Below, piece after piece: positions 17,266-27,202 of a DNA stretch of 64,000 bases (position 1 is its first letter; every line of letters begins with the position of its first letter). The notes beneath the pieces were generated by a model that saw only the letters and a list, made by a program, of their open reading frames with translations, was not told the DNA's origin and did no database searches. The stretch lies in assembly GCF_000744095.1 (NCBI RefSeq), contig NZ_JQLI01000001.1, positions 1,550,001-1,614,000 on the forward strand, read 5' to 3'. Source of the DNA: Cupriavidus necator A5-1. Lineage in GTDB: Bacteria; Pseudomonadota; Gammaproteobacteria; Burkholderiales; Burkholderiaceae. Made by a program: the position numbers and the translations under genes.

Positions 17266-20200
17266 TCAGTCCCGCTGGCCGGATGGTCGCGCAGCATCCA
17301 GCAGTGCCTTGGCCTGCTGCCAGTCAGCGGTGTCGAACCCTTCCGTGAAGGCCTCGTGCAGGCCGGCCAGCATCCGCCGCGCAGCTTTCCCCTTGTCCTG
17401 CTCTTGCCATAGCCGAGCCAGACTCAGCGCTGCGCGCAGCTCGAGCGACTTCGCGCTTTGCTGGCGGGCGATCGCGATCGCTCGATGAAAACACGCTTCC
17501 GCCGCATCGCGCTCAGCAGAAAGGCGAGGCTGCGTGCCCGACCGATGGAGAAGCAGTTCCCCCTTGAGCCGATGCAACTCCGCTTCAAAGTAGCGTTCCC
17601 CCGTGTTGCCGACCGTGGCCAGCGCGTCAGCCAGCACGTCCAGTCCTGCCTGGGCTTGCCCGGCGTTCTCATAGGTTTCGGCCAGCAGGGCCAGGAAGTA
17701 AGGCCGCCCCAGCTCGGCGCCCGTGGCCTGGTAGGCGGTCAGGCCCTGGCGTATCTGAACAATGCCCTCCTCACTGCTCCCCTGCTCGGCCAACGCCCAA
17801 CCCCGCAGGATGGTTCCCCATGCGAGCCAGAACGGGAACCCTTGTTCAGTCGAGAGCGTGATGGCGGCTTCGGCGCACTCTCGGGTCAGTTGTGCCTCAT
17901 GCCGGAACTGATGCAGCTCGGCGGCAAAGGCCAGGCCGAGTGCGAGGCTGAATGGGTGAGAAAGCCTCCCGGCCAGCGCCAGCGCCTCGTGGGCTTCCAT
18001 GCTGGCTTGAGCCGGAAAGCCCAGGAGCCATAAGACCCATGCCAACAGGCAGAGTCCACGGACCCCATGGTCCTGCCCATGAAGTGCGTCATAGGCTTGA
18101 CGCCGTTCAGGCTTATAGTAGGCAAGCCCCTGCTCCAAGTGCGCCCGGGCCCGGTGGAACTTACCCAGAAAGAGCGAGGATCCTCCCAGCGCCATATGAG
18201 CCTTTCCGAGTAGCACCGGGTCTTGTACGTTCTCAGCCAACCCGAGCAGCGCCTCCCCTAATTCATACGCCGTGTGATGCTGCGCACGAAGTGAAAAGAA
18301 AGTGCGCAATCCCAGCTTCACCTCGAAGCGCTGCGGGGTTTCACCACCGTGTTCGCACAAGGCCAGGGCTCGCGCATAGTTTGCCTCCACCTCCGACGAG
18401 GCATAACCTCTCGCGGCAATCAAGGCGGGGCCAAGGGTGACGCGCAAAGCAAGATCCTGGCGCGCGCGTTCCGGCGCATCGGGCAGGCGCTTGAGCAGCT
18501 CCAAAGCCGTACTCAGATGAAGGATGGCGTCAAGATGAGCCGAACGCTCAACCGCCTGGCGCCCGGCGCAATGCAGGTACTCCACCGCCTTGGGGATGTT
18601 CCCGCTGAGACTGTAATGATGTGCCAGTTCGCTGCAGTGGTCTTTCAACTGATGCTGGAAGAGGACCTCGATGGCCCGACCTGTGCGCTCATGCAACGCG
18701 CCGCGCTGTTCCGAGAGCAAGGAGTGGCCCGCTACTTCCTGGGTGAGGGCGTGCTTGAACGCATACTCTACCTCCGGAAATGCCGGCCGCCCGTAGATAA
18801 ACTCTCCGGCCTGCAGGCCGGCCAGCAGCGCATAGAGGCGCTCCTCCGACTGCCCGGTGACCTGCCGGATCAGGCTCAAGGGGAATTCCTTGCCGATGAC
18901 GGCCAGGGTCTGCAGCAGTTCCTTCTGCGCGAGTGGCAGCCGATCCATGCGCGCGGCGAGCACGCCCTGTACCGTGGTCGGGATATGCAGCGTGGCCGGG
19001 GTCTTCTCGATACGGTAATGGCCTGGTTCACCGAGCAGCGCCTTTTCCTCGGCCAGGGTCTGGACCACCTCCTCCATGAAAAAGGGATTGCCCTCCGTTT
19101 TCTCCAGGATGAGCTGCCTGACGGGCCCGAGGCTGGGGTCATCGCCCAACAAGACGCCGAGCAAGCCTTGCGCCTCGGCTGGACGGAGGGGGGCGAGCCG
19201 CAATTCCATGCAATTGTCCTGGTTCCGCCAGGCGGACTGATACTCGGGGCGGTAGTTCACCAGCAGCAGAATCCGGGCTTGCGCCGTTCGCTCGATGAAG
19301 TAGGCGAGAAAGGCTTCGGTCTCGCTGTCCAGCCATTGAAGGTCCTCGAACAGCAGCTGGACGGGCTGGTTCTGGCTCTCGCGCACCAGCAGGCGGGTGA
19401 TGGCCTCAAAGGCGCGCTCGCGCCGCAGGTTGGCGCCCATGTCCGCCAGCGCCGGGCCGAGCTCGCTGATGCCCAGCAGATAGAGCAGGTAGGGCATGAG
19501 GTCTTCGAGACTGCGCTCCAGCGTGAGTATCTTGCCCGCGACCTTTTCGTGGCATCGCCGCTTGTCGTCCTGGGCGGTGATCTGGAAATAATTCCTCAGG
19601 AGTTCGATGAGCGGCAAATACGCAAAGGCTTTGCCGTGCGACACCGAGAAGGTCTCCAGCACCAGGCAGCCGCTCTGCGAGCGCGCCTTGAACTCATGGA
19701 ACAGCCGCGACTTGCCGACCCCGGCCTCCCCCACCACGGCGACGATCTGCCCGTGTCCGGCGGTGGATCGCTCCAGCGCCAGATGCAGCGCCTCCAGTTC
19801 GGCTTCACGGCCCACGAAGCGGGCCAGGCCGCGGTGCGCTGCCACTTGCAAGCGCGTGCGCAACGCCCCGAGACCAAGCACTTCATAGACCGCGAGGGAT
19901 TCCGGGATGCCTTTGACATGGGCGTCTCCCAGCGCCTTGAACTCGAAGTACCCCTGCGCGAGCTTGTGGGCGGATTCGCTCACGAGAATGGACAAGGGCG
20001 CGGCCATCGTCTCCATCCGCGCGGCAATGTGGATCGTGTGCCCGACCGGGTCATAGTCTGTGTGCAGGTCATCCTTGCGGATCGAGCGCACCACCACCTC
20101 GCCCGTGTGGACGCCCACCCGGATCTGCAGCGAGATGCCCTGCTCCAGCCGAAGCCTGTCGCTGTGCCGGCGCATCGCCTCCTGCATGCGCAGCGCCGCG

Positions 20201-20691
20201 TACAAGGCGCGCCGGGTATGGTCCTCATGGGCGATGGGCGCGCCGAACAGCGCGAGGATGCCGTCGCCCAACGACTTAGCCACATACCCCTCGTAGTAAT
20301 GCACGGACTCCATCATCAGCTCGATGACGGGGGTGATCAGGCGGTGGGCCTCTTCCGGGTCCCGGTCGTGGATCAAGGCGGTCGAGCCCGCCATGTCGGC
20401 AAACAGAACAGTGATGGTCTTGCGTTCGCCGGCGGTCTCTCCTCGGGCTTCCAGCGCCGCCTGCTCGGCCCGGATGCGCTCGGCCAGGTGGGGCGGCGTG
20501 TAATGAACGGGGGCGGCGGATGATGCTTGCGGTACTTCGCTGACGGGTTCGCCGCAAGCACTGCAAAAGCGCGCCGTCGGACTCAGTTCGTGGCCACAAC
20601 GCGAACAGATGCGCGCGAGCCGGTTGCCACACCGCTCACAAAAATTGGCGCCAACGGCATATTCGAACCCGCAAATTGTGCAGCGCGCCAT
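17266..20691 (-). CDS. Zinc-ribbon / class III cyclase / AAA ATPase / TPR signalling protein
   Basis: This 1141-residue protein starts at the ATG at 20691 with a GGGAGG site. Residues 4-46 hold two zinc ribbons (C4/C7/C18/C21 and C29/C32/C43/C46). A class III adenylate/guanylate cyclase domain spans about 90-272 with both metal aspartates (D99 in LFADMAGST, D143 in LGDGILALFG) and K139. Then comes an AAA/STAND-type ATPase with Walker A GEAGVGKS (321-328) and Walker B-like LLFEDLQW (446-453), followed by TPR-like helices to the end. The cyclase transition-state Asn is His (H221, in HIAAR), so nucleotide cyclisation is uncertain. Such proteins are usually cytoplasmic sensors or regulators; no partner is evident here. 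Confidence 0.88.
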   Translation of the reverse strand: MARCTICGFEYAVGANFCERCGNRLARICSRCGHELSPTARFCSACGEPVSEVPQASSAAPVHYTPPHLAERIRAEQAALEARGETAGERKTITVLFADMAGSTALIHDRDPEEAHRLITPVIELMMESVHYYEGYVAKSLGDGILALFGAPIAHEDHTRRALYAALRMQEAMRRHSDRLRLEQGISLQIRVGVHTGEVVVRSIRKDDLHTDYDPVGHTIHIAARMETMAAPLSILVSESAHKLAQGYFEFKALGDAHVKGIPESLAVYEVLGLGALRTRLQVAAHRGLARFVGREAELEALHLALERSTAGHGQIVAVVGEAGVGKSRLFHEFKARSQSGCLVLETFSVSHGKAFAYLPLIELLRNYFQITAQDDKRRCHEKVAGKILTLERSLEDLMPYLLYLLGISELGPALADMGANLRRERAFEAITRLLVRESQNQPVQLLFEDLQWLDSETEAFLAYFIERTAQARILLLVNYRPEYQSAWRNQDNCMELRLAPLRPAEAQGLLGVLLGDDPSLGPVRQLILEKTEGNPFFMEEVVQTLAEEKALLGEPGHYRIEKTPATLHIPTTVQGVLAARMDRLPLAQKELLQTLAVIGKEFPLSLIRQVTGQSEERLYALLAGLQAGEFIYGRPAFPEVEYAFKHALTQEVAGHSLLSEQRGALHERTGRAIEVLFQHQLKDHCSELAHHYSLSGNIPKAVEYLHCAGRQAVERSAHLDAILHLSTALELLKRLPDAPERARQDLALRVTLGPALIAARGYASSEVEANYARALALCEHGGETPQRFEVKLGLRTFFSLRAQHHTAYELGEALLGLAENVQDPVLLGKAHMALGGSSLFLGKFHRARAHLEQGLAYYKPERRQAYDALHGQDHGVRGLCLLAWVLWLLGFPAQASMEAHEALALAGRLSHPFSLALGLAFAAELHQFRHEAQLTRECAEAAITLSTEQGFPFWLAWGTILRGWALAEQGSSEEGIVQIRQGLTAYQATGAELGRPYFLALLAETYENAGQAQAGLDVLADALATVGNTGERYFEAELHRLKGELLLHRSGTQPRLSAERDAAEACFHRAIAIARQQSAKSLELRAALSLARLWQEQDKGKAARRMLAGLHEAFTEGFDTADWQQAKALLDAARPSGQRD

Positions 20692-21110
20692 GGGAGCCTC
20701 CCCGGACTTCCTCCAGGCAATTAGACGCCCCATTACCTTCCGTCGCAAGACTGACTCGTCTCCACGATCCTGCTTCATTGGTGAGGATGCTTGATTGCTT
20801 CAATCGTGCACGCTTCAGCGGCGGCAGTTCTGTGCACTGAAGGCGGCACCGGTGCAAGACACCGCGGGTTGAGGCGCCACAACGCGCCACCGAGCGCGCC
20901 GCATGCGTGCGGGCGATTATCTCGATGTTGACGTGCATCAAGCTTGACCTCCAAGCGGATCCAATAATGAATGTTGGGACCCAGGTGACAGCATTCGCTT
21001 TGTTTCCCCAAGGTAGCTGGTTTTGTCGCTAACGGAGGTCCACAGGGCTCGCCGATGTACCAAGAGGTAACCCGCCGCCTGGCTGCTGCACATTGAGCTT
21101 GGAGAGAACC
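20692..21110. other. Intergenic region between the cyclase-type gene and a hypothetical gene
   Basis: The stretch should contain the divergent promoters of the two flanking genes. I see the ribosome site of the cyclase gene at 20694-20700 and that of the plus-strand gene just before 21111, but no recognisable promoter or operator and no convincing small gene. Confidence 0.35.
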
Positions 21111-21548
21111 ATGAAGGCGCAGATTGATGAAGGCACCCTCGAGATATGGGGGGAGAATCCGACGGAAACCTGGGCGTTGTCCATATGGCACAAAGAACAC
21201 CGAATCAGTGCTGGCACGGTCAGCATCTATCCGGTTTCGCCAGAGATACAAGACAAGCCGCTTCTCGGGAGCATGGAAGCACTGGTAGTGGACGCCCACG
21301 ACCAACAGACGGATATGCTCACGGTTAGCCACTCTCCCAATGGTCTTTTGGTGGACGCGATCGATTTGGCACCGTTTCAGATTCCGCGCATTTCACTATC
21401 GATGATCCTGGGCAGGAACCCGCTCTCTATCAACGTGGGAGACGTTCTCGACTTTTATATCCATCCGCAATTTACGGAGTGGATTGATGCCTACAAGAAG
21501 GCGATTGAAACGCAGGCGACTAAGCACTCGCTGACTTACCCGGGGTGA
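21111..21548 (+). CDS. Conserved-looking hypothetical protein, 145 residues
   Basis: The ATG at 21111 follows a GGAGAG site. The protein is soluble, acidic in its first third and has no signal peptide or membrane segment. Landmarks are GTLEIWGENPTETWALSIW near the N terminus and LDFYIHPQFTEWIDAYKKAI near the C terminus. Composition and codon use look like a real gene. I do not recognise the family. It stands between the cyclase-type gene and an ISKra4 scrap and has no operon partner. Confidence 0.55.
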   Translation: MKAQIDEGTLEIWGENPTETWALSIWHKEHRISAGTVSIYPVSPEIQDKPLLGSMEALVVDAHDQQTDMLTVSHSPNGLLVDAIDLAPFQIPRISLSMILGRNPLSINVGDVLDFYIHPQFTEWIDAYKKAIETQATKHSLTYPG

Positions 21549-21725
21549 GGGCGAGCGGGAGACTCCGAAATCGCCCCGGCAGCCGATCGCACGCTCACGG
21601 CCGTAGAGCGAAGCGATTGTGTCACTGGCTTACCCTCGACATCTCCGGGGGAGCGTTAAGAACCTTGGGGTATTGGGGGGGTAGGTGTCTAGCATTGAGC
21701 CACTTACCGGCTGCCGAGGTGCAAG

Positions 21726-21818
21726 ATGAAAGTCATCATTCGCATGGAGACCATTACCGATTGGGGCGAATCCAACACCCACGAGTTCTGTCAGGTCGTC
21801 GGTTCGCAGTATGGTTGA
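21726..21818 (+). pseudogene. ISKra4-type transposase N-terminal scrap
   Basis: A 30-codon frame reads MKVIIRMETITDWGESNTHE and then FCQVVGSQYG before a TGA. The opening resembles the N terminus of ISKra4-family transposases (M-K-V-x-L-R-M-E-x-x-TDWG). Nothing else of the element remains before the ydbH-type gene. The surrounding 21549-21958 holds no other recognisable gene. Confidence 0.5.
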
Positions 21819-21958
21819 CGCATGTCTGGCCAAGACCAGAGCCGAACGTGCGATCGATCCTGAACTACGTCCCGGCGAGGTGGGAACGTAGAACCTGTTT
21901 GCCAAGGCAAGGGAAGAATCACACAGTGTCAGTTCAATAATGTAGACCCGCCTGCGGC

Positions 21959-24619
21959 ATGCTCCTCTCCCGGCAATATCCGCCCACTCTTGCATTCTTT
22001 CGTCGCAACTATGCCTGGATGATCATCCTGGCGCTGCTGCCAGTGTCGGTGTTTCTGGTGGTGGTGATCACGGCGTTTGCGCTGGGCGTACGTGTCCAGG
22101 GGCTCGGTTGGCAAGACGGACTGGAACTGGCGCATTGGCAAAGGCTGCAGAACGGCTGCGTGGAAGCCCGCGGCGAACGATTCCGGATCACCGGCTGGCG
22201 GCCCGTGACGATCACCGTTGCCAGCGTGAGCCTGGCCAATTGCCAAGCTGGCGGCGAGGCGCTGCCTCCCCCCTGGACGCCGCCGTTCGATCTCACCATC
22301 GACGCACTCTCAGTTCCCGGTTTGCCGCCGATCGCACTCTTCGTCCGCCAGCGCGAGCAGCGCTGGCAGGCATGGGCAAAGTATCAGCACAGCAGTGCGA
22401 CCGCGACCTATGACCGCATTTCCGGGCACTGGAGCGCGCAAGGCGCGATTCAGGCGGCTGACATCGCGCCCAGGCTCCTGGGTGCGCTGACCTTCACGGG
22501 CAATGGATTGTGGCAGGCCAGTCGACTGGACGGCGATTTGCAGGCGCAGGGGCAACAACTGGGTCATCGCGGTCAGTCCCAACGGTCCGACATGAGGCTA
22601 GAGGCCAGCCTCGCCGCCAAAAAATGGCATCTGAATGCCGAACTGGCGTCACCATTGACGCTCGGCGGTGCCTGGATCCTGGAAGCCCCGCAAGTGCTAC
22701 GGGTCAGCGGCAATCTGGAGGGGGTGGAGTCCCTGCGCCTGGACCTGCGAGCGGCAGGCCCGCAAGGCACCATAGTGCTGACCTTGGATACCGAGGGCAC
22801 CGGCGTAGCACGCGGCCAGGGCATGCTGACGCTAGCCGGGCCCTCGCTAGCCGGCAGAGTGCCTATTCGCTGGAATCGGCAAGGGCTGGAACTGTTGCCG
22901 GCGTCGATACAACTCCCCGAGGGGCTTCTACTGCGCTGGCCCCGGCCCCTGACACTGCCGCTGGCATTGGCCGGTGAAAGCACAATCTCGGCCGAGCTTC
23001 AGTATCGGGATATAGAAGTCAAAACCGTCGACAGCCGGTTGGCCTGGCAGCAAGCGAAATGGGGCTGGCACGGACGGCTTGATCTGGCAGGTAAAGCCGC
23101 CGGATATGATCTGAGCGGGTTTTGGCAAGGCCGCATCGAAGCCTCCGGGCTGGCGGGGGAACCAGCCAGCCTCACGGTCAGGGGACCAGATCTGTTGCTA
23201 GCGGTGCGCGTGCCGGTGACCGGCTTCCAGGCGCCGGGCTGGACCACGCGCGCGGAGTTCAATGGCCACTATGGCAATGCCCCTCTCACGGGGGCGCTCA
23301 GCGCCAGCTTTGCGCGAGGGCGCTGGGAAGGTACGGTTGAAGGCGACTCGCGGCTCCCCTTCTATGCACGGGGCGGGGGCCTGAAGCTCGTCGCACCCTG
23401 GTTTGGCAAGGACGGGCAGTGGTACCTGGGCACTGGCAGTCGCGCAACGATAGCCGGCGGGCTGGTCGGAACGACATTGATCAAGCCGATCGCCGTGGTC
23501 GCGACAACGCCTCTGCGCGTCGGGCCCCAGGGTGTATTCGGCAATCTGGAGGTCAAGGCGGAGGGCGTCGTTGCGACGCGCTGGGCACCGCCTGCCGTCA
23601 CCGGGAAAATCGCCGTCGCCGGGCAGCAAGGCAGGGCCACGCTGCGTGCGCCGGCCTGGCAATCCGAGCTGACCCTGACCGCAGAGCTGTCTGGCCACGG
23701 AAGAAAAGCCGGAGCGAAGGGCATGCTGGAGATCAGGACACCGCTGTCTGCATCCATGAGCCGCAGCCTCGGCTTCACCTTGAAGCAAGGCATGCTCCAT
23801 GGCCAAGGTCGCTGGGAATGGCAGGACCACTGGCGGCTGCAAGGCGACATATTCGTGTCCGGACTGGCGCTGGAATGGGGAGGCATTCTGGCCACGGGCG
23901 GCGATGGGGCGGCGCATATTGAGTTGCAGCAAAACGGCGTAACGCTCACAAGCATCGGGCCAGTCATGCTCGCCCAACTGGATGTGGGCACCCTGGTGCG
24001 CAACATCCGCATGACGGTCCAATCTGACTTGGTCACCTGGCACGTCGCCGATATCTCTGCCGACGTGCTGGGAGGCAATATGCACGCCGCTACCTTGCAA
24101 TGGCCGTCCTCTCAGTTTCAGGCGGTGACCATTGGGCGCATCAACCTGGCGGAGGTGGCTGCCCTGCAGAACGATCCGAACCCGACCGTTCAACTCGCTG
24201 GCCGCGTGGGCGGCAATCTGCCGCTACAATTGACGAGGGACTCCCTGGCCTTGCGGTCGGGTTACGTGAGCAACGAGGGCCCATTATCACTCAAGGTCTT
24301 GCCATCCGCCGGGGTTACCGCGATGGGCCAATCCAATCGTGCGGTGGAATTGGCGCTCGATGCCCTGAGCAATCTGGCGATTGATGAATTTGAGGCGCGT
24401 CTGAATATGAAACCAGACGGCTGGCTGGACGCCGCAGTCACCATCAAAGGCCAGAACCCGCAGAAGACCAGCTTGCCAATCGTACTAAACTACACTCACC
24501 GGGAGAACGTGTTCGAACTATTGCGCAGCTTGCGCATTGGGGATGATATCTCCCGGCGGGTACTGAACCGGATGCCTGCAGAAGGCTCGCGCAGCGATGA
24601 CGTGGAGGACACGCCATGA
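21959..24619 (+). CDS. ydbH: YdbH-family intermembrane phospholipid transport protein
   Basis: This 886-residue protein has one N-terminal membrane helix (about residues 19-42, MIILALLPVSVFLVVVITAF) and a long beta-rich periplasmic part typical of AsmA-like/YdbH proteins. The identification rests largely on context: the next genes encode a YnbE-type lipoprotein (4-bp overlap) and a YdbL/DUF1318 protein, the conserved ydbH-ynbE-ydbL operon. In E. coli YdbH acts redundantly with TamB and YhdP as a bridge moving phospholipids to the outer membrane, with YnbE as its outer-membrane partner. The ATG at 21959 is the first of the frame; the later M20 would also precede the helix. Confidence 0.85.
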   Translation: MLLSRQYPPTLAFFRRNYAWMIILALLPVSVFLVVVITAFALGVRVQGLGWQDGLELAHWQRLQNGCVEARGERFRITGWRPVTITVASVSLANCQAGGEALPPPWTPPFDLTIDALSVPGLPPIALFVRQREQRWQAWAKYQHSSATATYDRISGHWSAQGAIQAADIAPRLLGALTFTGNGLWQASRLDGDLQAQGQQLGHRGQSQRSDMRLEASLAAKKWHLNAELASPLTLGGAWILEAPQVLRVSGNLEGVESLRLDLRAAGPQGTIVLTLDTEGTGVARGQGMLTLAGPSLAGRVPIRWNRQGLELLPASIQLPEGLLLRWPRPLTLPLALAGESTISAELQYRDIEVKTVDSRLAWQQAKWGWHGRLDLAGKAAGYDLSGFWQGRIEASGLAGEPASLTVRGPDLLLAVRVPVTGFQAPGWTTRAEFNGHYGNAPLTGALSASFARGRWEGTVEGDSRLPFYARGGGLKLVAPWFGKDGQWYLGTGSRATIAGGLVGTTLIKPIAVVATTPLRVGPQGVFGNLEVKAEGVVATRWAPPAVTGKIAVAGQQGRATLRAPAWQSELTLTAELSGHGRKAGAKGMLEIRTPLSASMSRSLGFTLKQGMLHGQGRWEWQDHWRLQGDIFVSGLALEWGGILATGGDGAAHIELQQNGVTLTSIGPVMLAQLDVGTLVRNIRMTVQSDLVTWHVADISADVLGGNMHAATLQWPSSQFQAVTIGRINLAEVAALQNDPNPTVQLAGRVGGNLPLQLTRDSLALRSGYVSNEGPLSLKVLPSAGVTAMGQSNRAVELALDALSNLAIDEFEARLNMKPDGWLDAAVTIKGQNPQKTSLPIVLNYTHRENVFELLRSLRIGDDISRRVLNRMPAEGSRSDDVEDTP

Positions 24620-24798
24620 AGAAACCCGTTTTGCTTGTCGCTTTACTGCCGCTGGCCGCCTGCACGCCTCGGATCGCCCTTGAGGCCCCCAAAGACCCTA
24701 TCACCATCAATCTGAATGTGAAGATTGATCATGAGATTCGCCTCAAGGTAGAAAAAGATGTGGATAAACTCATCAGTGAAGACCGCACATTGTTCTAG
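24616..24798 (+). CDS. ynbE: YnbE-family outer-membrane lipoprotein
   Basis: This 60-residue lipoprotein has signal peptide MKKPVLLVALLPLAAC with a lipobox LAAC, so Cys16 would be the lipidated residue. The mature part contains the YnbE signature IALEAPKDPITINLNVKI and a basic/acidic tail. Its ATG overlaps the ydbH stop (ATGA), showing translational coupling. In E. coli YnbE stacks with the YdbH C terminus to form a continuous beta-sheet bridge at the outer membrane. Confidence 0.9.
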   Translation: MKKPVLLVALLPLAACTPRIALEAPKDPITINLNVKIDHEIRLKVEKDVDKLISEDRTLF

Positions 24799-24807
24799 GA
24801 GCCAACC

Positions 24808-25131
24808 ATGAAAATGGCGACACGATTGATGGCGGTGCTACTGCTGTCTGGCAGTACGCTGGCCATGGCATTGGGCCTGGATAGTGCCAAGTCACAGGGG
24901 CTCGTGGGTGAGCAACCAGATGGTTATCTGGGTGTTGTCAAGGCGACCCCGGACGCAGTGGAACTTGCCGCGGATATCAATGCGAAGCGCCGCGCGGCGT
25001 ACGACGCCATTGCCAAGAAGAACGGCGCCACCCTGGAGCAAGTGGCGATCCTGGCAGGACAGAAAGCCATTGAAAAGGCCGCGCCCGGAACCTTCATCAA
25101 GACCCCTGAGGGTCAGTGGATAAGAAAGTAG
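24808..25131 (+). CDS. ydbL: YdbL-family (DUF1318) periplasmic protein
   Basis: This 107-residue protein has a signal peptide ending near AMA (residues 19-21) and a small helical DUF1318 domain: GLVGEQPDGYLGVV, then the INAKRRAAYDAIAKKNG helix and KAIEKAAPGTFIKTPEGQWI. It is the third gene of the ydbH-ynbE-ydbL operon, 9 bp after ynbE. In E. coli YdbL is thought to act as a chaperone that controls YdbH-YnbE assembly. The length and order match the known operon. Confidence 0.9.
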   Translation: MKMATRLMAVLLLSGSTLAMALGLDSAKSQGLVGEQPDGYLGVVKATPDAVELAADINAKRRAAYDAIAKKNGATLEQVAILAGQKAIEKAAPGTFIKTPEGQWIRK

Positions 25132-25576
25132 TGCTCGGCGGTAGCACGAATACGACCCCGCCCGACTTCTTGCGAATATCCGGTCAGAACCAATTCGAAA
25201 TTATATGGTCCGGTTGCCGTAATCAGTCCCCGCAGAGGGATTTTTAGATCTGACTAATCTGGCGTCAATTTGGATGGACGAGCTTTTGAGGGGCTGGAAG
25301 GCTGTTCATCACGGGCCTCCATATCTGAGGGCGGCAAGCCAACTGGTCTCGACAATCGAATGGCTCTCTGCGACCTGCTCAAGGAATGCACAAAACGCCT
25401 ATCCCGAGCTGTGCGAAATATGGCGGTAATCGCGCATGAGCTGCCCGCAGCAACGGCTTTGGCCACTCCCAAAAGGCCTTTTCCCAATTGGAGAATTGTG
25501 CATCATTAGTAGATCGGGATTTTTTGGTGAAACTCGCCAGAAACTGCATAGAAGGTCTCATTACCAAAAAGCGTGT
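25132..25576. other. Intergenic stretch, nothing recognised
   Basis: The stretch lies between two convergent genes. It holds only short open frames without ribosome sites or family resemblance. No strong terminator hairpin with a T-run was found. Confidence 0.35.
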
Positions 25577-26083
25577 TCAGTAATGCAATCTAATCGTCAA
25601 GCTCAAGTTCTTCCCATCGTAGGAGAAGCTGGCGGCGGAAAACGACGGTGCCCTGAGCCATCCTACTGCATTGTTTGAAAAACCATATCCTTCGGTAGGA
25701 ATTCCAAGTGCGTTGGTATCCAGCTTACCGTTCATATTCTCATCATGTGCGACCGCTATGGCATATGTTCCTGGAGGGATTCCTTCAAAATTGCATTGCG
25801 CTTGATTATTCTCAACCCTTATTGACATGATATTCCTCGCTGAATGCAGATAGTCCGCAGGGAATCCGACTGGCGATTCAAAGAGAGTGCAGGCCACCAT
25901 GCCTGTGCTGCTTCGAATGCCTAGAATCCGTATATGAATCGATTGCGAAAAGGCGGGATATGGATAAGATGAACATAGTAGTACCGCAAACCATGTTGCA
26001 TAACGAGCCGTCTTCGGCGTGCTGTTCGTGGGGATATTGCCTGCAACGGAAGCCACAGCCTTCGGATCAGTTGATTCAATCAT
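25577..26083 (-). CDS. DUF2141 secreted protein
   Basis: This 168-residue protein starts at the ATG at 26083, chosen for its GAGG site; the frame stays open 120 codons further up without support. A hydrophobic segment (WFAVLLCSSYPYPAFSQ) acts as an internal signal sequence. The mature part has the DUF2141 pattern: VACTLFESPVGFP, CNFEGIPPGTYAIAVAHDEN, then NGKLDTNALGIPTEGYGFSN. DUF2141 proteins are small periplasmic or outer-surface beta-sandwich proteins of unknown function. It faces the ydbHL operon convergently and sits in the envelope-stress region. Confidence 0.8.
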   Translation of the reverse strand: MIESTDPKAVASVAGNIPTNSTPKTARYATWFAVLLCSSYPYPAFSQSIHIRILGIRSSTGMVACTLFESPVGFPADYLHSARNIMSIRVENNQAQCNFEGIPPGTYAIAVAHDENMNGKLDTNALGIPTEGYGFSNNAVGWLRAPSFSAASFSYDGKNLSLTIRLHY

Positions 26084-27202
26084 GATTTTCCTCGCCACTA
26101 CCGGATCGTTGGCGATGTTGCGGTCGCAGTAGCCGCACCGTTCCCTCAATGGGGAACCTAAGCTCACTTTAGTGCCTGTGGGAGCGCCCCGCCATGGCGA
26201 GCGCACCCCTCCGAACCGACCAATGATGAACCGATACCAGGCCTGCTGAGAGGTCGAATTTTGGTGTTGATGCCTCTGTGCCCCCGGGGCAAATCGGGTG
26301 CGCACCCGGTGTCCAAGTAAAACTCGGCCGGTAGATCCTTCGTCGCAGATAATCGGCGTGAAAAGCACAATCTTACAAGGGTTTGCAAAAGCCACACCGC
26401 CGGCGGCGCAGGCCGCCACCATCACGCCTCGATTCGACAGAGTATGCACATCGATTTTGTGGCTTTGTCTACCTAAACTTTATGCATGGTCCATGCTCGG
26501 CCCTCCCTGAGCATTCTTGACAGACCACATCGGTGGCCAATTTCAAAGCCTCAGACGCGTTTCGCGCACTACGTTCGCCTTTAAGGACTTGGGCAGACAT
26601 TACGAGATGTATAAGACCAAACATACCATTTTCCGGGATACGTCCTTGAGCCTTAGCTCGCTCGTCTCCGTCGCAACGGGCATGTGGTTCGGTCTTGGAT
26701 ACGCGAGAGTCTTCCAAGGCTTCCCAAAGGCCGACACCTTCAAAGCTGCGTTCAAGGGAGTAATCATGGCAATGCTCTGGCCGATCGTGCCGGTCCAGCA
26801 TCGACCACGATGACCACGAACGCCAAAGCCGCCTGCGGGCGGTTATTTTTCAGCCCACCTAACATTGCCGAAAATGCGGAGGGTTTTTGGGATAGGGATC
26901 GCGGGCTCGTCGGCAGGTTGTGTCGCAATTGGAATGCGAAGCGGCTACGAGCCCCTGGACTCCTGATGACCTTAGCGAAGAAGGCCGCGTGCCATCGGTG
27001 TATGGATCGAACGTACCCGCCTTGCCACCATCGGTATAGGAATCGCGGGCCCCTTGATGCTGCTGGCATCCGTGAACACATCCCTTGCGCCCGCATATTC
27101 CTTGGCGTGTTCTAGCCAAAGGGGCCAACATCAGAACCATGATGTCGGCCCCGGCTGCTCGCGGAGCGACGGCGCTCGCTTGCTGGCGCCAGCCCTGCCC
27201 GA
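26084..27202. other. 1.1-kb region with no confident gene
   Basis: The minus-strand frame of the DUF2141 gene continues open to 26449 but has no ribosome site or family features. A plus-strand frame at 26517-26813 (98 codons, containing SLVSVATGMWFGLGYARV and FKGVIMAMLWPIV) could encode a small membrane protein but starts weakly. The 26814-27202 part shows only shadows. Confidence 0.3.

Noticed and set aside
18349..20523. 724-codon open frame antisense to the cyclase/AAA/TPR gene
   Set aside because: The opposite strand has clear domains and a ribosome site; this frame has none.
26083..26449. Longer N terminus for the DUF2141 protein
   Set aside because: The frame is open but has no ribosome site or signal peptide; the ATG at 26083 has GAGG and is followed by a hydrophobic export segment.
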